DNA of 64,000 nt from Mucilaginibacter sp. UR6-1. GTDB taxonomy: Bacteria; Bacteroidota; Bacteroidia; Sphingobacteriales; Sphingobacteriaceae. Numbering within the stretch: the stretch's first letter is position 1; the number at the start of each line of letters is the position of its first letter. The notes beneath the pieces are model-generated. The model saw only the letters and a list, made by a program, of their open reading frames with translations, was not told the origin of the DNA and ran no database searches. A program made the position numbers and the translations under genes. This document shows, piece after piece, positions 34,944 to 44,919 of the stretch. The stretch covers positions 124,001 to 188,000 of the forward strand of contig NZ_JAJIWP010000001.1 in the NCBI RefSeq assembly GCF_020880975.1. The letters are read 5' to 3'.

Positions 34944-37900
34944 ATGAGGAAAAATTACTTTCGTTTTTTTAGAAAGCTTGCTATCCTGCTATTGTTTCTG
35001 TTAACGGCAACACTTGCAAAAGCTCAGCAGGTAACCGTACAGGGGATAGTGCAGGATACCGTTGGCGGTATACCCGGTGCCACCATCGTTGTAAAGGGGG
35101 CAAGCGGCCAGGGTACTAATACCGATAACCTGGGGCGGTACAAGTTAAAGGTAGCCGCCGATGCCACGTTAACTTATTCGGCCATAGGTTCTAAACCCAA
35201 ACAAATTATTCTTTCGGGCTATAAAGCCAATGCCGCCGGTGTAATCAATCTGGATGTTACACTGGAGGTAAACACCACCTCACTTGAGGAGGTAGCCGTA
35301 ACCGGTTTTGGTAACACGCAAAAAAAGGCCAGCCTGGTAAGTTCAATTACTACGGTAAATGTTAAGGATCTGAAAACACCCTCATCCAACCTTACTAACG
35401 CGCTCGCGGGCAGGGTAGCGGGTATAATTGCCTTTCAGGGTAGTGGCGAGCCGGGTTTGGGCACTGATAACTCTACGTTCTATATCAGGGGCTTATCTAC
35501 GTTCGGTTCCGGTAAGCAGGATCCGTTGATCCTGATCGACGGTATCGAATCATCATCTACCGACATGGCCCGTTTACAGCCCGATGACATCTCTGACTTT
35601 TCTGTACTGAAAGATGCTGCCGCGGCTTCAATATACGGTGCGCGTGGTGCAAACGGTGTGGTGCTCATTAATACAAAAATGGGTAAGGATGCCGCGCCAC
35701 AGTTCAACTTCAGGGTAGAGAACCGCATGTCGCGTAATACACGCGATTATGAGTTTGCCGACAATATTACTTATATGAATATGAGTAACGAAGCCGTGCT
35801 TACCCGTAACCCCAACGGTGTCGAGCCTTACTCTCAAAATAAAATAAACAGCACGCGTGCCGGCGAAGATCCGTATCTGTATCCCAACAACAACTGGATC
35901 CAAAAACTGATTAAGGATTACACCATTAACCAGGGCTACAACTTAAACATCAGTGGTGGTTCTAACAGGGCAAGGTATTATATAGCAGGTACTTATAATA
36001 AGGATAACGGTATATTAAAAGTTGAGCCCATCAACGACTTTAATACCAACATCAGCCTTAAAAATTACTCTTTACGTTCAAACGTTGATTTTAATGTTAC
36101 CAAAAGCACCGTGCTGATTGTGCGTATGTATGGCCAGTTTGATGATTATCAGGGCCCGATAGGCGGGTTTAATGAAAATGGTGCCCGTATTTCAGGCGGT
36201 GAACAAACTTTCCGTAACGCGCTTAATGCCAATCCGGTTATGTTTCCGGCAGTGTATCCGGCTTCAAAACTGCCGTTTATTGAGCACCCGTTGTTTGGCT
36301 CGGCACAAACCCGTAATTCTGATCTGAGCCTGAGCTCAACCATGTATATTAACCCTTATGCTGAGATGGTTAAAGGTTACCAGGTTTATAAAACATCAAA
36401 CCTGCAACCTCAATTGGAATTGAAGCAAAATCTGGATGGTATTACACCCGGGCTTACCGCGCGTGCTATGGGCTATTTACGCCGTGTATCGTTCTACCGC
36501 GTAAACCGTAGCTATGTGCCTTTCTTTTATTCCGCTATCATCAACCCGCAGGATCAATCTTACTCGCTTCAGCCGCTTAATGATGGTTCGGCCAATTCTC
36601 TGCAGCCTGTAGGTCGTGAGTTTTTGGATTTTAACCAGGATGCAAAGGAAATTGATTCACGTTTCTGGCTTGAGGGCGCGGTAAATTACAACCGTACATT
36701 TAAAAAGAAACATTCGGTAAGCGGTATGTTGGTGTCGTACATGTCGAGCTATGAGAACGCTAACGCTTCCAGCCTTATCCAATCACTGCCTGCGCGTAAC
36801 GCGGGTGTGTCCGGTCGTTTCTCATACGGATATGATGACCGTTACTTAGCCGAATTCAACTTTGGTTATAACGGCTCGGAGCGTTTTGACAGGCGTAACC
36901 GCTGGGGTTTCTTCCCTTCAATAGGTGTTGGTTACCGCATCTCACAGGAGAAATTTTTTGAACCACTGCGCGAAATTGTAAGTAACCTGAAATTCCGTGC
37001 TACTTACGGTTTGGTAGGTAATGATGCTATTGGTAACGTTAACGAGCGTTTCTTCTATATGTCAAACGTAAACCTTAACGATGGCGGTTTTGGCGCTACG
37101 TTCGGTCGTAATGATGGTACCGCCGTTTATAACCGCAACGGGGTATCTATATCACGCTATGCTAACAGCAGCATCACCTGGGAGCGGTCAAAACAAATAA
37201 ACCTGGGTATGGATTTAAGCATTGCCAATGCCTTTGATTTAATTGTTGATGCTTACAAGCAAGAACGTTCAAACATCCTGCAACCGATATCAAATATTGA
37301 TAACGCCGCAGGCTTAATGGCGGTTCCGTTCTCAAACTTCGGTAAGGTTAGCGCTAAGGGTGTCGATTTATCGGGCAGTTACCGTGCAAATATTTCAAAA
37401 GATTTCTCTATCAACGCACGTGGTACCTTTACTTATGCTACCACCCGTATCGAACGTATAGACGAGTTACCGTATTCAAGCGATCTGGCTTACCTTTCTC
37501 GCAAGGGGTATTCTATCAACCAGGCTTGGGGTTATGTTGCTGAGCGTTTATTTGCTGATGATGAAGAGGTTGTTAACTCGCCTGTTCAGTTTGGTAACAC
37601 CAATCTGCGTGCGGGCGATATCAAATACCGCGATATCAACAAAGACGGTATAATTAACAGCGACGACCAAGTAGCCATTGGCTATCCAACACAGCCCGAA
37701 ATTATTTATGGTTTTGGATCAAGCTTTTACTATAAAAATATCGATTTCAGCTTTTACTTTCAGGGGGCTGCGCGTTTTTCATTCTTTATCAACTCATCGC
37801 AAATACAGCCGTTTTACCAAAGCGGTGGTTATCAAACCGGCTTGCTGCAGGCTGTTGCTAATGATTACTGGTCAGAAACCAACCCTAATCTGTACGCTTT

Positions 37901-38177
37901 CTGGCCTCGTTTGAGCACTTACCGTATTGACAATAACAACCAGATATCAACCTGGTGGATGCGTAATGGTAGCTTTTTGAGGCTTAAGAACTTAGAGTTT
38001 GGTTATACTTTCAACAACCTGAAAAAAGTAAAAATGCAGCGTGCACGTCTTTATTTCTCAGCAACCAACTTGTTCATAGTAAGTGGTTTCAAAATGTGGG
38101 ATGCTGAAATGAGGGGCAATGGATTGAACTATCCGCTGCAATCACTTTACAACCTGGGTGTACAAGTTAGTTTTTAA
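34944..38177 (+). CDS. SusC/RagA family TonB-linked outer-membrane protein
   Basis: A 1077-residue outer-membrane glycan transporter. A signal peptide ends LAKAQ. A carboxypeptidase-regulatory-like domain (VQGIVQDTVGGIPGATIVV) comes next, then the plug with EEVAVTGFGNTQKKASLVSS and LAGRVAGIIAFQGSGEPG, FYIRGLSTF, DPLILIDGI, VLKDAAAASIYGARGANGVVLI. A long barrel ends NLGVQVSF. It works with the SusD lipoprotein 11 bases downstream as a lidded importer of oligosaccharides or peptides. No extra N-terminal sigma-signalling extension is present, so control is not by an anti-sigma/ECF pair in this window. The substrate is not visible from sequence. Confidence 0.95.
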   Translation: MRKNYFRFFRKLAILLLFLLTATLAKAQQVTVQGIVQDTVGGIPGATIVVKGASGQGTNTDNLGRYKLKVAADATLTYSAIGSKPKQIILSGYKANAAGVINLDVTLEVNTTSLEEVAVTGFGNTQKKASLVSSITTVNVKDLKTPSSNLTNALAGRVAGIIAFQGSGEPGLGTDNSTFYIRGLSTFGSGKQDPLILIDGIESSSTDMARLQPDDISDFSVLKDAAAASIYGARGANGVVLINTKMGKDAAPQFNFRVENRMSRNTRDYEFADNITYMNMSNEAVLTRNPNGVEPYSQNKINSTRAGEDPYLYPNNNWIQKLIKDYTINQGYNLNISGGSNRARYYIAGTYNKDNGILKVEPINDFNTNISLKNYSLRSNVDFNVTKSTVLIVRMYGQFDDYQGPIGGFNENGARISGGEQTFRNALNANPVMFPAVYPASKLPFIEHPLFGSAQTRNSDLSLSSTMYINPYAEMVKGYQVYKTSNLQPQLELKQNLDGITPGLTARAMGYLRRVSFYRVNRSYVPFFYSAIINPQDQSYSLQPLNDGSANSLQPVGREFLDFNQDAKEIDSRFWLEGAVNYNRTFKKKHSVSGMLVSYMSSYENANASSLIQSLPARNAGVSGRFSYGYDDRYLAEFNFGYNGSERFDRRNRWGFFPSIGVGYRISQEKFFEPLREIVSNLKFRATYGLVGNDAIGNVNERFFYMSNVNLNDGGFGATFGRNDGTAVYNRNGVSISRYANSSITWERSKQINLGMDLSIANAFDLIVDAYKQERSNILQPISNIDNAAGLMAVPFSNFGKVSAKGVDLSGSYRANISKDFSINARGTFTYATTRIERIDELPYSSDLAYLSRKGYSINQAWGYVAERLFADDEEVVNSPVQFGNTNLRAGDIKYRDINKDGIINSDDQVAIGYPTQPEIIYGFGSSFYYKNIDFSFYFQGAARFSFFINSSQIQPFYQSGGYQTGLLQAVANDYWSETNPNLYAFWPRLSTYRIDNNNQISTWWMRNGSFLRLKNLEFGYTFNNLKKVKMQRARLYFSATNLFIVSGFKMWDAEMRGNGLNYPLQSLYNLGVQVSF

Positions 38178-38188
38178 TAGCAATCAAC

Positions 38189-40207
38189 ATGAATACACAA
38201 AAAAATATACATAACCAAAGCAACGGCAAACACATGGCGGGCTTTCGTAAGCTTATATCCGGCAAAAAAATCCGCCTGATAGCTGTGGCAGGATTGTTCG
38301 CTATAGCATCGAGTTTATCAGCCTGTAAAAAATATCTTGATATAGTGCCTGATAACGTTGCCGTTATTGAAAACGCATTCAAATTGCGTACTGAGGCCGA
38401 AAAATATCTGTTTACCTGTTACTCGTACCTGCCAAAAAACGGCGATGGCTGGTTTAACGCCGGCATGATGAGTGGCGATGAAATGTGGTTGCCGCAAAGC
38501 GATCAGGCACACTGGCACCCTGCTTTCCGCATAGCCCAGGGCCAGCAAAATAAGGACAGGCCACTGTTTAACGAATGGGGTGGTGATTTGAAAGGCGGCG
38601 ACGGCCGATTCAATTACCTGGTAATGTTCAGGGGGATACGCCATTGCAACATATTCCTTGAAAATATTAAGGATCAGACTAAAGTGCCTGACCTGAGCCT
38701 TTCTGAGCGCGAAAGATGGATAGGCGAAGTTGAATTCCTGAAAGCTTATTACCATTACTACCTGCTGCGCATGTATGGCCCGATACCGATTGTTGATAAA
38801 AACGTGCCTGAATCATCAGCACCTGAAGAGCTGTATTACAAACGTATGCCGGTTGACGAATGCGTGAATTATATATCAGCTTTGCTGGATGATGCTATTG
38901 CTAAACTCCCGCCGCGTATTGTTGACGAGAATAAAGAGCTTGGCCGTACAACACAGGTTATAGCGCTGGCAGTGAAGGCTAAACTTTGGTTAATGGCTGC
39001 GAGCCCGCTATTTAACGGTAACAGCGATTTTGCCGGCTTCCGTGATAAGGAAGGCATTGCGCTTTTTAACCCCACGGTTGATCAAACCAAATGGGAGAAA
39101 GCACGCGACGCGGCAAAAGCGGCAATTGACGCAGCCGAAGCCAACGGTAACTCGCTTTACACCTACCGTAACGACGTTTTTAACCTGAGTAACGAAACAA
39201 AAACACAGTTAAACATTCGTAACGCCGTTACCGACAGGTGGGGAACCGAAGTGGTTTGGGGTTTATCAAACAGTTACTTTGTTAACGAGGCATTGTGTAT
39301 GCCGCCGCTGGTGCGTGGCTCTAATACCGACAGGTTTCAGTTACAGGGTGTTTGGGCTGCACCGATCAAGATCGCTAAGATGTTTTACAGTAAAAATGGC
39401 GTACCCATTGATGAAGATAAAACACTCGATTTTACGAATTATATGCAGACCCGTACTGCCGTTACTTCTGAGCAATTTTATATTGAACCGAACTTTGTAA
39501 CAGCACGCCTGAACTATGACCGCGAGCCACGCTTTTATGCTGATCTGGGTTTTGATGGCGGCCGCTGGTACATGAAAGATGGAACAACCACCGGTAGTGA
39601 TGTTAACGGGATGTATGTGCAGATGAAGAATGCGCAAACCGCAGGCTTCGGTCACTTTACCAACTGGAACGAAACAGGTTACTTTATTAAGAAATTGGTT
39701 CACTGGGAGTCAACCACTAACAGTAATAACGCGCCTACCTGGAAAAGCTATCCATGGCCCGAGATCAGGCTTGCGGACTTGTACCTGATGTATGCTGAAG
39801 CCCTTAATGAGGTTGAACCTGCATCGCCGATGGCTATATCATATGTTGACAGGGTAAGAACCCGCGCCGGTTTAAATGGTGTGGTTGAATCGTGGAGCAA
39901 TTTTTCACGTAACCCGGGTAAATACGGCAGCCAGGACGGCTTACGTTCGATAATCCACCGAGAGCGCCTGATCGAGCTTGCCTTTGAAGGGCAGCGTTTC
40001 TGGGACCTGCGCCGTTGGAAACAATCGGGCGAGGAGTTAAATAAAGATATTACTGGTTTCAGCATATTAGGTAAAACTACCGAAGCTTATAATATTGAGC
40101 GTACTATCTTCAACCAAACCTTTATCGCTCCGCGCGATTATTTGTGGCCGATAGGTAACTATGAAACCAGGCGTAATCCTAAGCTTGTTGAAAATCCGGG
40201 ATGGTAA
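38189..40207 (+). CDS. SusD/RagB family surface lipoprotein
   Basis: A 672-residue surface lipoprotein. The lipobox is SLSAC with C46 as the lipidated residue, followed by KKYLDIVPDN. The N-terminal region before the hydrophobic core is longer than usual, so M16 (MAGFRKLISG, 38234) is an alternative start. Characteristic SusD segments include NIFLENIKD, GEVEFLKAYYHYYLLRMYGPIPI, ALAVKAKLWLMAASPLFNG, PEIRLADLYLMYAEALNE and ELAFEGQRFWDLRRWK. It forms the lid on the SusC barrel and binds substrate at the cell surface. It sits 11 bases after SusC and 24 before the next lipoprotein, in one operon. Confidence 0.95.
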   Translation: MNTQKNIHNQSNGKHMAGFRKLISGKKIRLIAVAGLFAIASSLSACKKYLDIVPDNVAVIENAFKLRTEAEKYLFTCYSYLPKNGDGWFNAGMMSGDEMWLPQSDQAHWHPAFRIAQGQQNKDRPLFNEWGGDLKGGDGRFNYLVMFRGIRHCNIFLENIKDQTKVPDLSLSERERWIGEVEFLKAYYHYYLLRMYGPIPIVDKNVPESSAPEELYYKRMPVDECVNYISALLDDAIAKLPPRIVDENKELGRTTQVIALAVKAKLWLMAASPLFNGNSDFAGFRDKEGIALFNPTVDQTKWEKARDAAKAAIDAAEANGNSLYTYRNDVFNLSNETKTQLNIRNAVTDRWGTEVVWGLSNSYFVNEALCMPPLVRGSNTDRFQLQGVWAAPIKIAKMFYSKNGVPIDEDKTLDFTNYMQTRTAVTSEQFYIEPNFVTARLNYDREPRFYADLGFDGGRWYMKDGTTTGSDVNGMYVQMKNAQTAGFGHFTNWNETGYFIKKLVHWESTTNSNNAPTWKSYPWPEIRLADLYLMYAEALNEVEPASPMAISYVDRVRTRAGLNGVVESWSNFSRNPGKYGSQDGLRSIIHRERLIELAFEGQRFWDLRRWKQSGEELNKDITGFSILGKTTEAYNIERTIFNQTFIAPRDYLWPIGNYETRRNPKLVENPGW

Positions 40208-40231
40208 TTATAAACTTAAAATAGTTGTACT

Positions 40232-41437
40232 ATGAAATTGATAAAATTAATCCGTTATATACCAGTTTTGGCGACGCTATTGTGGCTGTCATCATGTAAA
40301 GAGGATATGGACTATAAAACCCCGGCAGGTGGCGATGGTTCGGTACCGCAGGTGGTTAGTAATGTAACTGTAGAGAACCTGGCCGGCAAAGCCCGCATTA
40401 CCTATAAATTGCCAAACGATAAAAATTTACTGTATGTAAAAGCGGTTTATAAAAACTCTGCCGGTGCAACGGCCGAAACCAAATCATCGTACTATAAAGA
40501 TACGCTTACGGTGGAAGGCTTTGCTGATACTTTAGAGCATGAGGTAAGCTTGTATTCCGTTAGCCGTAGCGAAGTGCTTTCATCGCCGGTAGTAATAAAG
40601 GTAAGGCCACTTGAGGCGCCGTTTAAAAAGGTTTTCAAAACCATTTCGGTTATCAACGCTTTTGGTGGTTATAACCTTACAGCCTTAAACCCTACGCGCG
40701 ATAATGTGGCCATTATTGTAATGAAACGTAACGCGTTCAACCAGTTTGAGGTAGATAATTTTAAGAGTATTTATACACGTACTGATGATATCATCTCCAA
40801 AATACGCGGGCTTGATACAACCAACCATGAGTATGCGGTTTATGTTAAGGATAAATGGGGTAACAGTTCAGATACGCTGGTTGTAAACGTAAAACCCATT
40901 TATGAGGCAAAACTTGATCCCGGAAAATTCAGAGGTTTTGTATTGCCCGGCGATGCGCCGCAGGTAACCAACGGTGCCCGCCTGGAGTATGCCTGGGATG
41001 GCCAATTAGGCTGGCCTTGGGTTAGCTTTACCGCCCAGGTAACCGGTGGTACCAATCCGCATATGATCACTTTTGACACCGGTGTAACTGCCAAAATCAG
41101 CCGTATCTGGATCAGGCCTTTCCCTGAAGGAACAAGGTTCTATTACCTGTCTACCATGCGCCGCTTTGAAATTTATGGCGCAACAAATCCATCGCTAAAT
41201 GGTGCGCTTGATGGTAGCTGGACTTTGATGGGCACCTACGAGGTTAAAAAGCCATCAGGCTTACCTTATGGTACTGATAATGCCGAAGATCAGGCCACGG
41301 CAGCGGCAGGCTTTAGCTGGGAGGTTGACCTGAATGCGCCAAAAGTTCGCTACATACGCATCCGCTGCCTCGAAAACTGGGCTGGTGGTACCGCGCAAAG
41401 TATCAATGAGCTTGAGGTTTATGGTTCAACGCTTTAA
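40232..41437 (+). CDS. Surface glycan-binding-type lipoprotein with C-terminal discoidin-like (DUF5000) domain
   Basis: A 401-residue lipoprotein (lipobox LSSC, then KEDMDYKTP). Two beta-sandwich repeats follow: about 35-125 (VVSNVTVENLAGKARITYKLP) and about 130-225 (FKTISVINAFGGYNLTALNP). The C-terminal 170 residues have the jelly-roll pattern of discoidin-like DUF5000 (IRPFPEGTRFYYLSTMRRFEIYG, VRYIRIRCLENW, INELEVYG). Such proteins follow SusC/SusD pairs and bind target glycans on the cell surface. It is co-transcribed with SusD (24 bases) and the next lipoprotein (13 bases). The ligand is unknown; hydrolases are not part of this operon. Confidence 0.85.
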   Translation: MKLIKLIRYIPVLATLLWLSSCKEDMDYKTPAGGDGSVPQVVSNVTVENLAGKARITYKLPNDKNLLYVKAVYKNSAGATAETKSSYYKDTLTVEGFADTLEHEVSLYSVSRSEVLSSPVVIKVRPLEAPFKKVFKTISVINAFGGYNLTALNPTRDNVAIIVMKRNAFNQFEVDNFKSIYTRTDDIISKIRGLDTTNHEYAVYVKDKWGNSSDTLVVNVKPIYEAKLDPGKFRGFVLPGDAPQVTNGARLEYAWDGQLGWPWVSFTAQVTGGTNPHMITFDTGVTAKISRIWIRPFPEGTRFYYLSTMRRFEIYGATNPSLNGALDGSWTLMGTYEVKKPSGLPYGTDNAEDQATAAAGFSWEVDLNAPKVRYIRIRCLENWAGGTAQSINELEVYGSTL

Positions 41438-41450
41438 CTTTTAACGATCA

Positions 41451-42677
41451 ATGGTTATGAAACATAAATTTCAACATAAAATAAAAGCGTTATTAGCGGT
41501 TGCCGCGGTTTGTACGCTTACATTCTCATGCTCAAAGTGGGATGATTTTAAAAAATATAAAGAGGGTGGCGAAATCATTTACACCGGTAAGTTAGATTCG
41601 GTTAAGTTCCTTTCAGGCAACCAGCGCATCAGGCTGAAAGCCATGCTGAAGGCCGACCCGAAGTTAACTAAAGTAAAAGTTTTGTGGAACGGTGGTAAAG
41701 ACTCTATTGTATACGATGTGGATATGCAAGCCGAACCACGCGAGTTTATCCGTACTTTCCCGATGGAAGAGGGGATTAAGAACTTTGTTGTGTATACATA
41801 TGATGCTGCCGGAAACCAATCGGTAGCGGTTAACGCGGTAGGGCAGGTGTATGGCCCCCGTTATCAAAATGGCTTAAATAACCGCGTGGTTAGTTCGGCT
41901 TCTTCACTGGTTGATACCACAAAGATTGATTGGTTGCCAATTGATTTATCAGCAGGCCCTATTGCTACTGAGGTTACCTATCTTTCAAAAACCGGTATTA
42001 AAAAAGTACTTACACCAATAGCGCAGGAGCGAACCATAATAGGTGACCTTGATGCAAGTGCTGCAACGATAAGCTACCGCACGCTGTTCAAGCCTCAGCC
42101 TACAAGTATTGATACCTTTTATACCGAACCCGTAGAGGTGAAAGTTACCAAGGAGTATTTACGTAACACCAAAATTCCGTTTGAAACCGTATTAAACAGC
42201 GACAGGTGGGCTATACCTAAGTATTGGAAAACCAACGCGGCGGTGCTTAATTTCACCAATGGGGCGGGTACTAAGTTTGGCGGTGTCGACTTTTGGTTTG
42301 GCGGCCCTCAGTTAGCTATGGAAGCCGGTTGGTCATCAGATAATATGGTAACCATCACCAACGGGAAAATTTACCAAACAGCGGAACTGCCTGCCGGTAA
42401 TTACACTCTTGAGATGGATATACCGGATTGTACTCAAAACGGCAATTTTTACACTGTTGCCGCTGAAGGCTCGATCATTCCGGATATCGAGAATTTATCG
42501 TCAGCAATCAGCTACGCTAAAACAAGTACCACGGGTACGCATAAAATCAGCTTTAAGCTTACATCAACCAAAACCGTATCAATGGGTTTTGTAGGCACGC
42601 TGCAAAATAAGGGCTGCTGCGACGGTACTTTCTGGCGCATAAGCGCGGTAAGGCTAAAGCAACTCCCGTTAGAATAA
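41451..42677 (+). CDS. DUF4998/DUF5013-type surface lipoprotein
   Basis: A 408-residue lipoprotein (lipobox TFSC, then SKWDDFKKY). Residues about 30-210 match the DUF4998 pattern (EIIYTGKLDSVKFLSGNQRIRL, FVVYTYDAAGNQS); residues about 240-405 match DUF5013 (RWAIPKYWKTNAAVLNF, GNYTLEMDIPDC, MGFVGTLQNKGCCDGTFW, FRISAVRL-like end). It is the last gene of the SusC/SusD operon, closed by a strong terminator, and probably helps bind surface glycan. ATG 41451 or 41457 may be used. No enzyme motif is visible. Confidence 0.85.
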   Translation: MVMKHKFQHKIKALLAVAAVCTLTFSCSKWDDFKKYKEGGEIIYTGKLDSVKFLSGNQRIRLKAMLKADPKLTKVKVLWNGGKDSIVYDVDMQAEPREFIRTFPMEEGIKNFVVYTYDAAGNQSVAVNAVGQVYGPRYQNGLNNRVVSSASSLVDTTKIDWLPIDLSAGPIATEVTYLSKTGIKKVLTPIAQERTIIGDLDASAATISYRTLFKPQPTSIDTFYTEPVEVKVTKEYLRNTKIPFETVLNSDRWAIPKYWKTNAAVLNFTNGAGTKFGGVDFWFGGPQLAMEAGWSSDNMVTITNGKIYQTAELPAGNYTLEMDIPDCTQNGNFYTVAAEGSIIPDIENLSSAISYAKTSTTGTHKISFKLTSTKTVSMGFVGTLQNKGCCDGTFWRISAVRLKQLPLE

Positions 42678-42698
42678 AAAAGTAAAAATATATCCGGT

Positions 42699-42740
42699 AA
42701 AGCAGGCTGATCATAAAATGGTCAGCCTGCTTTGTTTTAA
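42699..42740 (+). terminator. Terminator of the SusC/SusD operon
   Basis: Arms 42699-42710 and 42722-42733 form a perfect 12-base stem, followed by GTTTT. Confidence 0.85.
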
Positions 42741-42770
42741 ATAAAACTTACTTGGTATAGGATACTATCA

Positions 42771-43124
42771 TTAAACATCATTATCATTCACATCCTTGCT
42801 TAGCACAGGTTTTTCGCGTAGCTTTTTACGAATGGTATAAGCGCCGTACACAAACATGCAGGCAATAAAAATGTACACCCACGCAGGTATGTTTCGCCCG
42901 GCAACTATAATATATACATAAGGTATACTAAATGCTAATGCCGAAAACAGGATAGGCACTAACACCGGCGCTTTTTTGCGCGCACGATTTACCGTTAACA
43001 CCAGGCAGCCAATAAAGCATGGCTTGCTGATAAAGTACAGAATACCGAGCGTTAATGGGTCAACGTCATATTCTTCGCCTAATGAGGTGAGCCAGTCATT
43101 AAATTCGGTAAGGTAATCCTGCAT
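42771..43124 (-). CDS. Small membrane protein of unknown function
   Basis: A 117-residue protein. An acidic N-terminal segment (LTEFNDWLTSLGEEYDVDP) precedes three hydrophobic helices (LGILYFISKPCFIGCLVLTV; VLVPILFSALAFSIPYVYIIV; AWVYIFIACMFVYGAYTI). A basic loop and a charged tail (KKLREKPVLSKDVNDNDV) follow. I do not recognise the family. It is a single gene reading toward the SusC/SusD terminator, with a tRNA-Gly upstream on the same strand. Confidence 0.7.
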   Translation of the reverse strand: MQDYLTEFNDWLTSLGEEYDVDPLTLGILYFISKPCFIGCLVLTVNRARKKAPVLVPILFSALAFSIPYVYIIVAGRNIPAWVYIFIACMFVYGAYTIRKKLREKPVLSKDVNDNDV

Positions 43125-43240
43125 TTATTACAATGTTAGTTTGAAAGTTTGAATTTATAAGGTGTCGCCTCAAAAAAAATATTACGAGTACAATAATAAG
43201 CTGTTAAAGTGGGGTTTTAATCGGAAGGTATAGAAACAAT

Positions 43241-43270
43241 AAATCCTTCTCTGCCAGCAGAGAAGGATTT
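43241..43270 (-). terminator. Terminator after tRNA-Gly
   Basis: Perfect 13-base stem (arms 43241-43253 and 43258-43270), 4-base loop, downstream of the tRNA on the minus strand. Confidence 0.8.
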
Positions 43271-43277
43271 ATTTTAG

Positions 43278-43350
<73 letters not shown>

Positions 43351-43354
43351 ATTG

Positions 43355-43656
43355 GGTGAAAAATAAAGCCCTGATATTTTTATCAAGGCTTTATGCCTGC
43401 AAAGGTATACTTTTCCTGTTATTTTTAAAATCATTTTTTGGCTTTTATGCCTTGGCTTATATAATAAGTTGATTCTTAGCCAAAAAATTATTTAGTATAC
43501 ATAAGCCTAAAAAGTGAAACTTAATAGTATGTTATTAATACAAATGAAAGTTTATATACACCTGTTGAAAGATATATCGTATTCTGTATGCGAATATTAA
43601 CTTATCTGTAAAGTTTTATTTATAAATTAACGAAATTGAACTATAAAACTTTATCT
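43355..43656. other. Non-coding interval
   Basis: AT-rich spacer between tRNA-Gly and the GH-A-like lipoprotein gene. It should hold the promoters of both. No gene or repeat is recognised; no well-formed TTG/TAnnTTTG pair stands out. Confidence 0.5.
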
Positions 43657-44817
43657 ATGAAAAAACTCTTATTGCCGGCTATGGCTATGTTACTTGCCGC
43701 CTGCCAAAACAAACCACTTGTTACTCCTGAAAACTCAAAAACACAGCAAGATTTATCGGTTAAATCAAAAAAGCGCCCCGGGGCTATTGCTACCGATAGT
43801 ATTTATGGTGTATGTGTACACTTTGGGCAGGCTAATAACCTGGAATATACAATTAACAAGATTGGCTTTGCGATTGACCTTGCCGAAACCATGAACCTTA
43901 ATTTTTTTCGTACAGATGTTACACTGAATTCCAGCGGTACACCAAACGCTACGTTTGAAGCTTTTGCAGATTCGGCCTACAACGCCGGATTTGGTATTTT
44001 AGCTGTGATGAACAACCCAACTGTAACAGCACCTGCAAATGGTACTACTTACACAAGTACTGAATTGCAAAGCTATTATAATCAAGGGTATAGTAAGGGT
44101 TATGGGTTTGCAAGCCGGTCTTCATTGCAAGGCAAGGTGCAGTATATTCAAATATTTAACGAGCTTGAAAATGATAATAATGCGGCAATCCTTAGTCCTA
44201 CTTATGGGGGTACTCAGGAACCTACGGTTGGCCAGAATGATAGCAAGTATAACATGACTAAGTATCCTGCTTATCTGCAATTTATGTTAGGTGCTTATAC
44301 GGGTATTAAAACCGCTAACAGCACGATTAAGATCGGCACTAATTATGCCTGGCTGCATTACGGTTTGTTTTTACGCTTTACCAAAGATATGATCGCGCAA
44401 AACAAGAAACTTGATTTTATGCTGCTAAACTGGTATAATGTTGAAGAATATGGTGTTGATCAATCACACAATGTTGATCCCAACAATGTACCTATGGCAG
44501 GGCAGGCCATTAATCGTCTGAAATATAAATTTTTGCAGCAGCCCACGTCGCCCCTGGTTAACCAGGTTGGCTTGAGCGAAACCGGAATTTCTTTTGGCGG
44601 TGGCAGTACACCTAACCCTAATAATTTAAGTAAAGGCGGTTTTTTAACACTTATGCATAACCAATACAGGCCGCAAACAAACATGTTTTTTTATTACGAG
44701 TTGTTTAAACAATTACAAACAAAATCACAAAACCCTAAAGAGGCGCAGTTTGGTATACAAATAGCCACCAATCCGGCTAATCATTTGGTGACAGATACAT
44801 TGTCAAACTTATATTAA
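43657..44817 (+). CDS. Lipoprotein with clan GH-A-like glycosidase fold
   Basis: A 386-residue lipoprotein (lipobox LLAAC, C16). The mature part looks like a TIM barrel glycosidase: YGVCVHFGQ, NFFRTDVTLNSSG (strand 2), GFGILAVMNNP (strand 3), then an Asn-Glu pair E169 in YIQIFNELEND as acid/base and E308 in VGLSETGIS as possible nucleophile. That spacing of two Glu on strands 4 and 7 is typical of clan GH-A. I cannot assign a numbered family; relatives of GH5, GH39 or GH53-like proteins are possible. ATG 43657 is the start; the longer frame begins TTG. It shares a bidirectional terminator with the GH114-like gene. Surface or periplasmic. Confidence 0.7.
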   Translation: MKKLLLPAMAMLLAACQNKPLVTPENSKTQQDLSVKSKKRPGAIATDSIYGVCVHFGQANNLEYTINKIGFAIDLAETMNLNFFRTDVTLNSSGTPNATFEAFADSAYNAGFGILAVMNNPTVTAPANGTTYTSTELQSYYNQGYSKGYGFASRSSLQGKVQYIQIFNELENDNNAAILSPTYGGTQEPTVGQNDSKYNMTKYPAYLQFMLGAYTGIKTANSTIKIGTNYAWLHYGLFLRFTKDMIAQNKKLDFMLLNWYNVEEYGVDQSHNVDPNNVPMAGQAINRLKYKFLQQPTSPLVNQVGLSETGISFGGGSTPNPNNLSKGGFLTLMHNQYRPQTNMFFYYELFKQLQTKSQNPKEAQFGIQIATNPANHLVTDTLSNLY

Positions 44818-44863
44818 TTAAATCCTCAGGTTGATACAGACGGTTAACCGTCGGTTTGTAATC

Positions 44864-44900
44864 AAAAAGGCGCTTTAACAATTGTTAAAGCGCCTTTTTT
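44864..44900. terminator. Bidirectional terminator
   Basis: Arms 44864-44879 and 44884-44899 form a 16-base perfect stem with loop AATT-like (ATTG region), A run before and T run after; it serves both convergent genes. Confidence 0.88.
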
Positions 44901-44919
44901 AAATATAGTGCCCTGCTAA

